Below are positions 35,702-44,135 of a stretch of DNA of 56,626 bases, piece after piece. This DNA comes from Chloroflexota bacterium. Lineage in GTDB: Bacteria > Chloroflexota > Dehalococcoidia > SM23-28-2 > RBG-16-64-32. Position 1 is the stretch's first letter, and each line of letters starts with the position of its first letter. A program made the translations under genes and the position numbers. The stretch is taken from contig VBEJ01000038.1 of NCBI GenBank assembly GCA_005882985.1, positions 1 to 56,626 of the forward strand, given 5' to 3'. The notes below the pieces were generated by a model that made no database searches, was not told where the DNA came from, and was given only the letters and a program-made list of their open reading frames with translations.

Positions 35702-36709
35702 ATGACACCTCGCAACCGCCAGGCTAAGCGGAGCCCGCGTTCCGGCACGCGAGACCGCCCGACCGCGAAAGGATCAGTTGCCAAAGAAACGTCTGCCCTC
35801 AGACGCCGGGCCCCTCGACGGAGCGACAAGGCTGGTTCGACAGCGCTTGATTCTAGCCTCGTGCGAAATCTCGTCGCCGCTGCTCTAAGCGAAGATCGCG
35901 TGGCGGACGACGTTACTACGAGCGCTCTCGCGCCGAGTGACCAGACTGGTCGGGCGATAATCACCGCGCAGGCCGAAGGCATTCTCGCCGGCCTCCCGAT
36001 CGCTCAAGCAGCGTTTCTTCAGGTCGACCCGGAGTTCGGGTGGACTGGCGAGAAGACGGATGGCGACCGCATTTCGCCCGGGGACAGGATCGCGACGCTC
36101 GATGGCTCCTTGGCGTCGATCCTGCGCGCCGAGCGAGTCGCTCTCAATTTCGTCACGCACCTGAGCGGCGTGGCGAGTATGGCTGCTACGGTCGTTGCCC
36201 TATTGGCGGGTAGCAATTGTCGCCTGCGCGACACGCGTAAGACGACCCCTGGACTTCGCACCCTCGAGAAGTATGCCGTTCGGATCGGCGGCGGCGCGAA
36301 CCATCGCTTTGACCTGTCAGACGGCGTGCTCATCAAAGACAACCACCTCGCCGCGCTCCGCGCCCGTTTGCCGGCAGCAACCGACCCTATTCAAGAAGCG
36401 ATTCGCCTCGCCCGCAAGGACAATCCGAACATTCCGATTGAGATCGAGGTCACCAGCCTGGACGAAGCTCAGAGGGCAATTCAGGCCAGCGCCGACGAGC
36501 TCCTGCTGGACAATATGTCGCTGCGTGACATGAAGGACGCCGTGCGCCTAGCCGCCAGGCGGAAGCCGCGGGCTCTACTCGAGGCCTCCGGTGGAATCAC
36601 CTTAACCAGCGCGCGTGCCGTCGCCGACGTCGGCGTCGACTTCATCTCGATGGGCGCAATCACGCATTCAGCGCCGGCTTTGGATTTGAGCCTGGAAATC
36701 GAGGCTTAG
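35702..36709 (+). CDS. nadC: Nicotinate-nucleotide pyrophosphorylase (carboxylating), with basic N-terminal extension
   Basis: Makes nicotinate mononucleotide from quinolinate and PRPP in NAD synthesis. The 335-residue protein has the family body from about residue 50 ([13 protein letters not shown], then [35 protein letters not shown]-like and LIKDNHL, then EVTSLDEA and the ASGGI loop). The first 45-50 residues are an Arg/Lys/Ser-rich segment absent from most NadC proteins. The ATG at 35702 is the first available; a later start inside the family body is not obvious, so the extension may be a misjudged start. No nadA or nadB is seen nearby. Confidence 0.93.
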   Translation: MTPRNRQAKRSPRSGTRDRPTAKGSVAKETSALRRRAPRRSDKAGSTALDSSLVRNLVAAALSEDRVADDVTTSALAPSDQTGRAIITAQAEGILAGLPIAQAAFLQVDPEFGWTGEKTDGDRISPGDRIATLDGSLASILRAERVALNFVTHLSGVASMAATVVALLAGSNCRLRDTRKTTPGLRTLEKYAVRIGGGANHRFDLSDGVLIKDNHLAALRARLPAATDPIQEAIRLARKDNPNIPIEIEVTSLDEAQRAIQASADELLLDNMSLRDMKDAVRLAARRKPRALLEASGGITLTSARAVADVGVDFISMGAITHSAPALDLSLEIEA

Positions 36710-36728
36710 CCGGAGTGATGACAAATTC

Positions 36729-36756
36729 GAAAAAGAGGTCCGCCGAGGCGGCCCTC
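36729..36756 (-). terminator. Intrinsic terminator of the 36793 gene
   Basis: On the minus strand GAGG-CCGCC pairs with GGCGG-CCTC (one mismatch), followed by TTTTT. It lies 37 bases after the stop of the small membrane protein gene and supports that this gene is transcribed. Confidence 0.75.
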
Positions 36757-36792
36757 GGGCGATCTGCTTTGACTGATCGGTCGTCTACTGGG

Positions 36793-37026
36793 CTACGACT
36801 GAGGGAACACGATCGCGATAACCGGCTGTATCAACCAGCCGACTGCGTAGCCCACGACCATCGTCATCAGAACCGTAAACGCCGCCTCTCCGGTCGGGAG
36901 TGGTTCCCCGAACTCAGAAGCGACGCTGACCACGCACAAAAGCCCGAAGATGAAACCGATGTACCCGGTTATCGTCCCTGCACTGTGCCTCTGGGCTCGT
37001 CTCATTGTCGGCTCCCGGTTTTCCAT
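36793..37026 (-). CDS. Small two-helix membrane protein of unknown function
   Basis: A 77-residue protein with two hydrophobic segments (TGYIGFIFGLLCVVSVAS, about 20-37, and AFTVLMTMVVGYAVGWLIQP, about 49-68) joined by a short polar loop. I do not recognise a family. It may start at the ATG at 37026 or at the methionine seven codons later. Support comes from its membrane-like pattern and from a clear intrinsic terminator downstream on the same strand. It is convergent with nadC. Upstream lies an AT-rich stretch (about 37040-37085) that may hold its promoter. Confidence 0.65.
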   Translation of the reverse strand: MENREPTMRRAQRHSAGTITGYIGFIFGLLCVVSVASEFGEPLPTGEAAFTVLMTMVVGYAVGWLIQPVIAIVFPQS

Positions 37027-37255
37027 TCTACACCCCGCTCATACAAAATTCATATACCATTCTTATAATTTCCATAACACTTAATAGCGGCCTAGTGTCG
37101 GCATCTTGAAAGATGCGCTGCGGCGCCGGTGCGTTACGGCCCTAGTCTGTGAGAAGTTTGGTCAGCGCCGATCGCACACGAGAAGGCCGTTCGAACAGGA
37201 GGAACACGAGCGAGGCAATCCCGGTGGGACGTCGCACACGACGGGAGGCGAATGC

Positions 37256-37720
37256 CTAGGTCCGCCGCGGCCGCTGTAACTCTTCGCTGTCGATCACAAT
37301 CGTGACCGGTCCATCGTTCACGAGTTCGACCGCCATCTTCCCGCCGAAGCGGCCGGTTTGGACGCGGATTCCTGCGTGTCGCATTTCAGCGGCGAATGCC
37401 TCTACCAGAGGTTCAGCTGTTTTGGGTTCGGCAGCTTCGATGAAATTGGGCCGCCGTCCCCGCCGCGTGTCAGCTAGTAGAGTGAACTGGCTTACTACGA
37501 GCGCCTCGCTCGCAACATCAAGTAGCGACAAATTGAACCGTCCGGCCTCGTCCGCGAAGATGCGGATTTCGGCAAATTTCCGCGCCAGCCGCCGCGCCTC
37601 CTCCTCGCTATCCGTGCGCGCCACGCCGACAAGGAGCAAGAGACCCTTTCCGATAGATGCGACCGTTTTGCCGTCCACGGCCACGGCCGCCCGGGTCACT
37701 CGCTGCAATACGACCCGCAT
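37256..37720 (-). CDS. dtd: D-aminoacyl-tRNA deacylase
   Basis: Removes D-amino acids (and glycine from tRNA-Ala) from mischarged tRNAs. The 154-residue protein begins [17 protein letters not shown] and has the two active-site motifs SQFTL (77-81) and NDGPVT (135-140). Both are diagnostic. The ATG at 37720 matches the family start; the open frame further upstream is not conserved in type. It lies downstream of the FmdB-type gene on the same strand. The 229-base stretch between it and the small membrane protein gene holds a GCATCTT/AAGATGC hairpin near 37101 without a T-run, and an AT-rich patch; no other gene is seen. Confidence 0.95.
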   Translation of the reverse strand: MRVVLQRVTRAAVAVDGKTVASIGKGLLLLVGVARTDSEEEARRLARKFAEIRIFADEAGRFNLSLLDVASEALVVSQFTLLADTRRGRRPNFIEAAEPKTAEPLVEAFAAEMRHAGIRVQTGRFGGKMAVELVNDGPVTIVIDSEELQRPRRT

Positions 37721-37775
37721 GCGCCAATCATATCTGTCGTCTCGGGTGTGGTTGAGCGCTGATGACCGCGAATGG

Positions 37776-37805
37776 AAAGGGCGGGCCGTTTTTGGCGACC
37801 CGCCC
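37776..37805 (-). terminator. Probable terminator after the FmdB-type gene
   Basis: On the minus strand GGGCGGG (37805-37799) pairs with CCCGCCC (37785-37779), with GCC/GGC extending the stem inside, followed by a short TTT. The stem is strong and the T-run is weak. Confidence 0.55.
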
Positions 37806-37832
37806 AAGCTCGTTTGACGCGCTCGCTAGCTG

Positions 37833-38138
37833 CTAGTCCGCTGCCGTGGCCTCCGCCTTCGGCGTCGTCTCGCCGCTGCCAGACCCCACGCCACCGCCGT
37901 GATCTTCGCTCGACGTACTTCCCGAGTCCTTGTCCGCCGACTTGCCGTTACCCCCGCGTGAACTACTGCGATTGTCCGTGCTGTAAAAGCCCGGTCCTTT
38001 GAAGATCACGGCGGGCAGGCTGATTTGTCGCCGCGCGAGTTTCCCGCATATTAGGCATTGCTGTTCGCGGGGCGCGTCGAAACCCTCCGTCTTGTCGTAA
38101 TGATGGCCGTCGGCGCATCGATATTCGTAAACCGGCAC
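37833..38138 (-). CDS. FmdB-type zinc ribbon protein with low-complexity tail
   Basis: A 101-residue protein. The N-terminal half is a CxxC-type zinc ribbon of the FmdB/CxxC_CXXC_SSSS family: MPVYEYRCADGHHYD, then CLICGKLARR, then VIFKGPGFYSTD. The usual first CxxC is reduced to a single Cys with histidines (CADGHHY), so metal binding may use histidine. The rest is Ser/Gly/Glu-rich and disordered, as in many members. It starts with GTG. The role of this family is not well established; a regulatory role is only inferred. It is divergent from rpsB. Confidence 0.85.
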   Translation of the reverse strand: MPVYEYRCADGHHYDKTEGFDAPREQQCLICGKLARRQISLPAVIFKGPGFYSTDNRSSSRGGNGKSADKDSGSTSSEDHGGGVGSGSGETTPKAEATAAD

Positions 38139-38267
38139 TCCTGGCTTGAACCTCCTCGGTAGGAAAAGCCGCCCCGCCTCAGCGGGACAGCCTCTTGTCT
38201 AATATAGCAAACGCTCAGCTACGTCGACAATAGATAGCAACGGCCGCGGCTCGCGCCGATAGGCTTC

Positions 38268-38276
38268 TGCTATACT
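38268..38276 (+). promoter_or_regulatory. Extended -10 promoter of the rpsB operon
   Basis: TGCTATACT, 34 bases before the rpsB start, without a clear -35. It is identical to the element before tRNA-Arg. Confidence 0.6.
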
Positions 38277-38309
38277 TCTCCTTCGGAATAGCACAGTAAG
38301 GAGCGCCTA

Positions 38310-39245
38310 TTGTCAACACCCGTATCCATGAAGGCTTTGCTCGAAGCCGGGGTCCATTTCGGGCATCAGACCCGCCGATGGAACCCCAAAATGCGCAAAT
38401 TCATCTTCTCCGAGCGCAACGGCATCCACATCATTGATCTCCAGCAGACTGTAGACCGCCTCGAAGCGGCATGTGACTTCGTCAGCGACATGGTATCGAA
38501 CGGCGGGACGATCCTGTTCGTCGGCACCAAGCGCCAAGCTCAGGAGACGATCGAGGCTGAGGCCAAGCGCTGCGGAATGCCCTATGTAACTACACGATGG
38601 CTGGGCGGCACCCTCACGAACTTCGCCACGATACAGGGGCGTATCGACTACCTCGTTCGCACCGAAGATGCCAAGGCCCGTGGCGAGATGGACTATCTCG
38701 CAAAGAAAGAGCGACTGAAGCAGGAAGAGGAGCTGGCGCGCCTGAACCGCTATCTAGGAGGCATCAAGGCGATGACCGCTCTGCCGGGAGCGATTTACAT
38801 CGTAGATACCACGAAAGAAGACATCGCAGTCGCCGAGGCAGTGCGCATCGGAATTCCGATCGTCGCCCTCGTCGATACCAACTGCAACCCGGACGTAATC
38901 GACTATCCGATCCCGTCGAATGACGATGCGATCCGGGCGATCAAGTTAATAACCGCGCGGATCGCTGATGTCGTTCTCGAAGGCCTCACGGCTCGAGAGT
39001 ACGTTCAGCAGGCCGCGCTCGAAGCCGAGGACGTCGATGTGAAGGCCTACAGCGAGACCGGCTATATTGCGTCGCCGGACGAACCGTATCCCAGCGAAGT
39101 AGAAGCGCAGGCTGAAGCGGAGCCGGAAGACATGGCTGGCGCCGATCGCGCCGAGCCGCCGGCCAGCTCGAACGAGGCTGAGCCAGGCGCTGCCGAGCCG
39201 GTCGCCGAGCCCGCTGAAACGACCACTCCGGGTGAGCCCGGGTAG
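38310..39245 (+). CDS. rpsB: Ribosomal protein S2 with acidic C-terminal extension
   Basis: Small-subunit ribosomal protein, 311 residues against about 230-260 usual. The core ([22 protein letters not shown], then [19 protein letters not shown] and [10 protein letters not shown]) is complete by about residue 225. The last 65-80 residues are rich in Glu, Ala and Pro, acidic and probably disordered. The start is a TTG at 38310 with TAAGGAG six bases upstream. It leads the rpsB-tsf-pyrH-frr block, whose order is common in bacteria. Confidence 0.96.
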   Translation: MSTPVSMKALLEAGVHFGHQTRRWNPKMRKFIFSERNGIHIIDLQQTVDRLEAACDFVSDMVSNGGTILFVGTKRQAQETIEAEAKRCGMPYVTTRWLGGTLTNFATIQGRIDYLVRTEDAKARGEMDYLAKKERLKQEEELARLNRYLGGIKAMTALPGAIYIVDTTKEDIAVAEAVRIGIPIVALVDTNCNPDVIDYPIPSNDDAIRAIKLITARIADVVLEGLTAREYVQQAALEAEDVDVKAYSETGYIASPDEPYPSEVEAQAEAEPEDMAGADRAEPPASSNEAEPGAAEPVAEPAETTTPGEPG

Positions 39246-39263
39246 ACGTACGGAACCTTCGAG

Positions 39264-39788
39264 ATGACCTTTTCCACCGAAGAAGTTAAGCGACTGCGCG
39301 ATCTTACCGGTGCCGGAATGCTGGACTGCAAGAACGCACTTCAAGAAGCCGAGGGTGATCTAGAAAAGGCAAAGGATGTCCTCAGGCAGAGGGGCTTCGA
39401 GGCCGCCGCGAAGCGTTCGGAACGCGAGACCGCGGAGGGCGTCGTCCATTCGTACATCCATCACAACCGCCGCCTGGGAGCCCTCGTCGAAGTTAATTGC
39501 GAATCTGACTTCGTGGCCCGCACAGACGATTTCCAGAGGCTTGCGCAGCAGATTGCACTCCAGGTAGCTGCCGCAAACCCGCTATACATCTCCAAGGATG
39601 AAGTCACGAGCGGCACTGAAGGCGACCCAAAGGAGCTGTGCCTGCTCGAGCAACCGTTCGTTCAGGACGAATCGCGAACCATTCAGGACCTTCTAAGCGA
39701 CGTCATCAGCAAGACGGGTGAAAATATTCGTGTCCGCCGCTTCGCACGCTTCGAGCTCGGACGGTACGGCGAAAGGGCCACCCCATGA
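39264..39788 (+). CDS. tsf: Elongation factor Ts, short form
   Basis: Guanine nucleotide exchange factor for EF-Tu. The 174-residue protein has the UBA-like N-terminal domain ([22 protein letters not shown]), the [16 protein letters not shown] core motif, and the QPFVQD segment. It lacks much of the dimerisation/coiled-coil region of the 280-residue Escherichia coli form, as in Thermus and many Chloroflexota. It lies 18 bases after rpsB and overlaps pyrH by 4 bases. Confidence 0.96.
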   Translation: MTFSTEEVKRLRDLTGAGMLDCKNALQEAEGDLEKAKDVLRQRGFEAAAKRSERETAEGVVHSYIHHNRRLGALVEVNCESDFVARTDDFQRLAQQIALQVAAANPLYISKDEVTSGTEGDPKELCLLEQPFVQDESRTIQDLLSDVISKTGENIRVRRFARFELGRYGERATP

Positions 39789-40546
39789 CAGAGGAGCGTC
39801 CCTACAAGCGGATCCTGCTTAAGCTCAGCGGCGAAGCACTCCAGGGTGATCTCCCTTATGGCATCGACGCGGCGATGCTAGATACGATCGCTCAGCAGCT
39901 TAAGACAGTCCAAGAGATGGGCATCGAGGTCGCCATCGTCGTTGGAGGTGGAAACATCTTTCGCGGCGCCGCCGCCTCCGACGCGGGGATGGACCGGGCC
40001 ACCGGCGACTACGCTGGCATGCTCGCAACGATTATCAACGGGCTCGCCCTTCAGGACGCTCTTGAGCGCAACGGCGTTACCGTTCGCACGCAATCAGCCA
40101 TTACGGTGACAGCCGTGGCGGAACCGTACATTCGGCGTCGAGCCATGCGACACCTTGAGAAAGGCCGCGTCGTCCTCTTCGCAGCTGGGACTGGTAATCC
40201 CTACATGACGACAGACACCGCTGCGGCCCTTCGCGCCATCGAAATCGACGCTGATGTCCTGCTCATGGCGAAAAAGAACGTGGACGGCGTCTACGAGGCG
40301 GATCCCTTCCAGGACGAGACGGCACGTAAATTTGAAACGCTGTCTTATCTGGAGGCTCTCAACCGCCGGCTTCAGGTTATGGACTCCACCGCCTTAACGC
40401 TCTGCATGGAGAACTCCCTTCCACTGGTCGTCTTTGATCTGCGCCTGCCGGAGAGTATCGTGCGCGTTGCCGCGGGCGAGCACGCCGGGACAAGAGTCGG
40501 CGACCTGCCGACCGAATTCGCGAAGGCGCCGGCACCGGCCAGATAG
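39785..40546 (+). CDS. pyrH: UMP kinase
   Basis: Phosphorylates UMP to UDP. The 253-residue amino acid kinase-fold protein has [14 protein letters not shown] at the N-terminus, [10 protein letters not shown], the [16 protein letters not shown] segment, and [13 protein letters not shown] plus [12 protein letters not shown]. All are typical of bacterial PyrH. The ATG overlaps the tsf stop (ATGA). frr follows after 15 bases. Confidence 0.97.
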   Translation: MTEERPYKRILLKLSGEALQGDLPYGIDAAMLDTIAQQLKTVQEMGIEVAIVVGGGNIFRGAAASDAGMDRATGDYAGMLATIINGLALQDALERNGVTVRTQSAITVTAVAEPYIRRRAMRHLEKGRVVLFAAGTGNPYMTTDTAAALRAIEIDADVLLMAKKNVDGVYEADPFQDETARKFETLSYLEALNRRLQVMDSTALTLCMENSLPLVVFDLRLPESIVRVAAGEHAGTRVGDLPTEFAKAPAPAR

Positions 40547-40561
40547 ACGAGGAGCGATTGA

Positions 40562-41119
40562 GTGGTCCAAGAGCAGATCGACGATTCCAGAACAAGAATG
40601 CACAAGGCGGTCGAGTCTCTTCGCCAGGAACTCGGCAGCGTACGAACGGGACGCGCGAGCGCCGGGCTCGTCGAGCACCTTCGGGTGGAATACTACGGCA
40701 CACCCACCCCTCTAAATCAGCTCGCCACAATTTCTACGCCGGATGCGCGGCTTATCGTCATTCAGCCCTACGACCGAGGCTCCATGGGGGCAATCGAGAA
40801 GTCCATTCTGAGGTCGGACCTGGGATTGACGCCCTCGAACGACGGTACGGTCATTCGGCTCTCGATTCCGCCCCTGACTGACGAGCGTAGGCGCGAACTG
40901 GCCAAGCACGTACGAAAACGTGTGGAAGAAGCACGCGTTGCCGTCCGCAACGTTCGGCGCGACTGTCACGACCACATCCGTAAGTTGGAGCACGACCATA
41001 CGATCTCCCAGGACGACCTTCACCGCTCCGAGACTGAACTCCAGAAACTGACCGATGAGCAGGTCAAGGAAATCGACAAGGTCGGCGAAGTCAAGGAACA
41101 GGAACTGCTTGCCATTTGA
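40562..41119 (+). CDS. frr: Ribosome recycling factor
   Basis: Splits the post-termination ribosome together with EF-G. The 185-residue protein has the LRTGRAS-like VRTGRASAGLVEHL, YYGTPTPLNQLATI, and the long C-terminal helices (DERRRELAKHVRK, VRNVRRDCHDHIRKL). The start is GTG at 40562 with GAGGAG upstream. It completes the translation part of the block. Confidence 0.96.
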   Translation: MVQEQIDDSRTRMHKAVESLRQELGSVRTGRASAGLVEHLRVEYYGTPTPLNQLATISTPDARLIVIQPYDRGSMGAIEKSILRSDLGLTPSNDGTVIRLSIPPLTDERRRELAKHVRKRVEEARVAVRNVRRDCHDHIRKLEHDHTISQDDLHRSETELQKLTDEQVKEIDKVGEVKEQELLAI

Positions 41120-41177
41120 AAACTGCTCTGTTAGCGGCGGCAAATGGTTCGCTCAACCGCTCTAGTCACTCCTGCGC

Positions 41178-42050
41178 GTGACCCCACCCGCCCCCAAACG
41201 TTCTATACTGATGGAAACCATGCGCAGTGCTACGCGCGCAAAGCCTGAAGCCGCACCTCCGCTCGACGTCGCTGCCGTACCTGTTCACGTCGCGATAATC
41301 ATGGACGGCAACGGGCGGTGGGCTAAACAGCGAGGCCGTCCACGTTTATTCGGCCATCGGGCGGGTACCGAAAACGTTCGCCGGGTGATAGAGCGCTTCG
41401 GTGATTACGGCGTGAAGTATCTCACGCTCTTCGCCTTCTCTACGGAGAACTGGGACCGGCCCCGCTACGAAGTGCGGGGTCTGATGTCGCTGCTCTCGCG
41501 TTTCCTCAAGCGGGAGACTCAGCACCTGCATAAGAACGGCATCCGTCTTCGCCACCTCGGAGACCTGAGCCCGCTTAGTCCGCGGCTTCAAGAGGAGGTC
41601 CGAGAGGCGATTGAACTAACTCGCGACAACCGAAGAATGACGTTGTCAATAGCGTTCAACTACGGGGGCCGCGCGGAAATCGTAGAGGCGGTACGCCGGA
41701 TAGTGGACGAGGGTGTTCCGGCGGACGAAATCGACGAGCAAGCGATCTCCAGTCGTCTCCTGACTGATGGACTACCTGACCCCGACCTCATCATCCGAAC
41801 CGCGGGTGAAATGCGGCTTTCCAACTTTCTTCTGTGGCAGGGCGCCTACGCGGAGTTCTGCTTCACGCCCGTCTACTGGCCGGACTTTGACATCAAGCAC
41901 ATAGACGAAGCGCTACTTACGTTCAGCCGTCGCACACGTCGCTTTGGCGGCCTGCCGCCGCACGAGGTGGATGCACCCGTGGTCAACGGTCACACGAATG
42001 GGCGAGACTCTGCCGAGCGTTCGGCTGTAAGTAGCGGACATCGCGCTTAA
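41178..42050 (+). CDS. uppS: Undecaprenyl diphosphate synthase (cis-prenyltransferase)
   Basis: Makes the C55 lipid carrier for cell-wall synthesis. The 290-residue protein has the catalytic Asp43 in IIMDGNGRWAK, then GHRAGTENVRRV, LFAFSTENWDRP, FNYGGRAEIVEA, and the C-terminal DLIIRTAGEMRLSNFLLWQ with FTPVYWPDFD. The GTG at 41178 gives a 30-residue tail before the family body; ATG at 41211 or 41220 is equally possible, and none has a good RBS. The final 35 residues are a hydrophilic extension. cdsA follows after 8 bases. Confidence 0.95.
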   Translation: MTPPAPKRSILMETMRSATRAKPEAAPPLDVAAVPVHVAIIMDGNGRWAKQRGRPRLFGHRAGTENVRRVIERFGDYGVKYLTLFAFSTENWDRPRYEVRGLMSLLSRFLKRETQHLHKNGIRLRHLGDLSPLSPRLQEEVREAIELTRDNRRMTLSIAFNYGGRAEIVEAVRRIVDEGVPADEIDEQAISSRLLTDGLPDPDLIIRTAGEMRLSNFLLWQGAYAEFCFTPVYWPDFDIKHIDEALLTFSRRTRRFGGLPPHEVDAPVVNGHTNGRDSAERSAVSSGHRA

Positions 42051-42058
42051 CGCGCGAC

Positions 42059-42907
42059 ATGCTCCTTCGGCGGGTCCTATCCGCAGCCGTAGGCATACCC
42101 GTCATCGTGGCGCTGATTCTCATCGGAGGCGTACCGTACACGGTTGCTGTCGCGATTATTCTTGCTCTCGGAGTCCTCGAATTTTACGCGGCAACCGACC
42201 CCGAGACTTCCGCGACCAGCGCAGCGTACCCTCGCTTGCGCCGCGCGGCCCCGACCCTTTTCGGGCAGCGCATGCCCGCCTTTGCGGGGTGTGGAGGCGT
42301 CGTTCTACTCGTCGCTGCGGCATACGGTGGCTTGGATGAACTTACAGGCGCCCTTGCCGGATTGATCGCCGGTGTCTTCCTCATTCTCATTCTCCGACAA
42401 GACGCCCAAACCGGGCTTAGTGATTGGCTCTGGATTGTCGGTGGCCTGGCATATGTGGGTTTCCTCGGCGCGCACCTCCTGCTCCTGCGCGATTTGGACG
42501 ACGGCCGCGAATGGGTGTTCGTGGCGGTGTTCTCGACATTTGTCGCCGATACAGCAGCCTACTTTGTGGGCCGGGCGCTCGGGAGGCGCCAGATCGCGCC
42601 TGCCGTTAGTCCCGGGAAGACTGTGGAGGGTGGGATCGCCGGACTCGTGGCTGGGTTCGGTGCTGTCTTCATAATCGTGTGGGTGGTGGGCCTCGACGTC
42701 GATGAGCTGAAGCTGCTACCGCTGGCACTCCTACTCCCCGCTGTTGCCGTGGTAGGCGACCTCGGGGAATCCCTGATTAAACGCGGGGCGGGAGTCAAGG
42801 ATACGAGCGATTTAGTCCCGGGACATGGCGGTTTCCTGGACCGCCTGGACAGCGTCCTCTTCACAACGCCGTTGGTATACTACTTTGTGATATGGGTGGT
42901 GTTGTAA
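42059..42907 (+). CDS. cdsA: Phosphatidate cytidylyltransferase
   Basis: Makes CDP-diacylglycerol for phospholipid synthesis; integral membrane enzyme of 282 residues with about seven to eight helices. The CDP-alcohol-forming signature is clear near the C-terminus: AVSPGKTVEGGIAGL, then GDLGESLIKRGAGVKDTSDLVPGHGGFLDRLDS. It lies between uppS and dxr in the usual order. Confidence 0.95.
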   Translation: MLLRRVLSAAVGIPVIVALILIGGVPYTVAVAIILALGVLEFYAATDPETSATSAAYPRLRRAAPTLFGQRMPAFAGCGGVVLLVAAAYGGLDELTGALAGLIAGVFLILILRQDAQTGLSDWLWIVGGLAYVGFLGAHLLLLRDLDDGREWVFVAVFSTFVADTAAYFVGRALGRRQIAPAVSPGKTVEGGIAGLVAGFGAVFIIVWVVGLDVDELKLLPLALLLPAVAVVGDLGESLIKRGAGVKDTSDLVPGHGGFLDRLDSVLFTTPLVYYFVIWVVL

Positions 42908-42920
42908 TGGGGGATGGGGA

Positions 42921-44135
42921 ATGCGAAATGGGGCCGGCATCGCCAGGCTTAAGTACCCATTCTCCTTCCCGATTTCCGTCGTGAAGCCGATTCGACTCGC
43001 CGTACTCGGCTCCACCGGCTCCATTGGGCGCCAGACGCTCGACGTCGTCCGCTCACTGCCGCGGCGATTTAACGTTATCGCTCTCGCGGCTGGGAATAAC
43101 GTCACCCTCCTCGAGGAACAGGTCCGCGAGTTTCGCCCGCGGTTCATCTACGCTGGCCGCGAAGCCGACTACTTGATGGCGCGCGGTTCTAGTGGTGGCG
43201 TTCCGGTCCGCTGGGCGGAGATGGAGGAAATGGCCGCGCATCCAGACGTTGATCTCGTCATCGTCGCTACGGTTGGCTCGGCCGGTCTCGGCCCGACACT
43301 TGCAGCTATTCGCGCGGGCAAATCGGTGGCCCTTGCGAACAAAGAAGTGCTGGTGATGGCTGGCCATATCATCACCGCCGAGGCCCGGCGGTACAACGTG
43401 GAGCTACGGCCAATCGATTCCGAACACTCCGCGATCTGGCAGTGCCTTTGGGGAGAGGGCCGCGAATCCGTAGAACGGATCACGGTCACTGCTTCCGGAG
43501 GGCCTTTTCGGGACACGCCGCTGCATGATCTGTCGCGGGTGACGGCGGATGAGGCACTTCGGCACCCGAATTGGCAGATGGGCCAGAAGATCACGGTCGA
43601 TACCGCCACGTTGTTGAATAAGGGTCTCGAATGCATCGAAGCTCGCTGGCTCTTCGACGTGCCACTCGAAAAGATCGACGTCTTGCTTCACCGCGAGAGC
43701 ATCGTGCATTCGCTGGTCGAGTTCTGCGACGGGTCCGTCAAGGCGCAACTGGGAATGCCGGACATGCGTCTACCTATTCAGTGCGCGCTCACGTACCCCG
43801 AGCGCCTGCGCGGTACATCAGTGCCGAGACTGGACCTGAGACTGATTGGAACGTTGAACTTCGGACGGCCGGACACGAAGCAATACCCATGCCTCACCCT
43901 CGCGCTCGAGGCCGGCCGGCGCGGCGGCAGCTGCCCCGCCGTTCTCGCGGCCGCCGATGAGATCGCCGTTCAGTACTTCCTCGCCGGGCACATCCGGTTC
44001 ACGGATATCGCTCGTATCGTCTCGGATGCCCTCAATGCACATGACCAGCTCGCCAACCCCAGCCTTGATGAAGTCCTTCAGGCCGACGACTGGGCGCGCT
44101 CCTACACCGAGGACTGGGTGAAGGCCAAGGCATGA
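42921..44135 (+). CDS. dxr: 1-deoxy-D-xylulose 5-phosphate reductoisomerase
   Basis: Second step of the MEP isoprenoid pathway, NADPH-dependent. The 404-residue protein has the cofactor motif LGSTGSIGRQTLDVV, the metal and substrate segments DSEHSAIWQCL, ASGGPFRD, LLNKGLE and HRESIVHSLVEF, and a helical C-terminal domain. The start is ambiguous. The ATG at 42921 has a G-rich stretch before it, but a GTG at 42981 gives MKPIRLAVLGSTG, which matches the family start. The 60 bases between them look more like spacer. It overlaps rseP by 4 bases. Confidence 0.95.
   Translation: MRNGAGIARLKYPFSFPISVVKPIRLAVLGSTGSIGRQTLDVVRSLPRRFNVIALAAGNNVTLLEEQVREFRPRFIYAGREADYLMARGSSGGVPVRWAEMEEMAAHPDVDLVIVATVGSAGLGPTLAAIRAGKSVALANKEVLVMAGHIITAEARRYNVELRPIDSEHSAIWQCLWGEGRESVERITVTASGGPFRDTPLHDLSRVTADEALRHPNWQMGQKITVDTATLLNKGLECIEARWLFDVPLEKIDVLLHRESIVHSLVEFCDGSVKAQLGMPDMRLPIQCALTYPERLRGTSVPRLDLRLIGTLNFGRPDTKQYPCLTLALEAGRRGGSCPAVLAAADEIAVQYFLAGHIRFTDIARIVSDALNAHDQLANPSLDEVLQADDWARSYTEDWVKAKA

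Noticed and set aside
36715-37068. Plus-strand ORF opposite the small membrane protein
   Set aside because: Composition has no protein-like pattern; the opposite strand shows two membrane helices and a matching terminator.
37101-37118. GCATCTT/AAGATGC hairpin as a terminator for dtd
   Set aside because: No T-run on either strand and it lies about 140 bases from the gene end.
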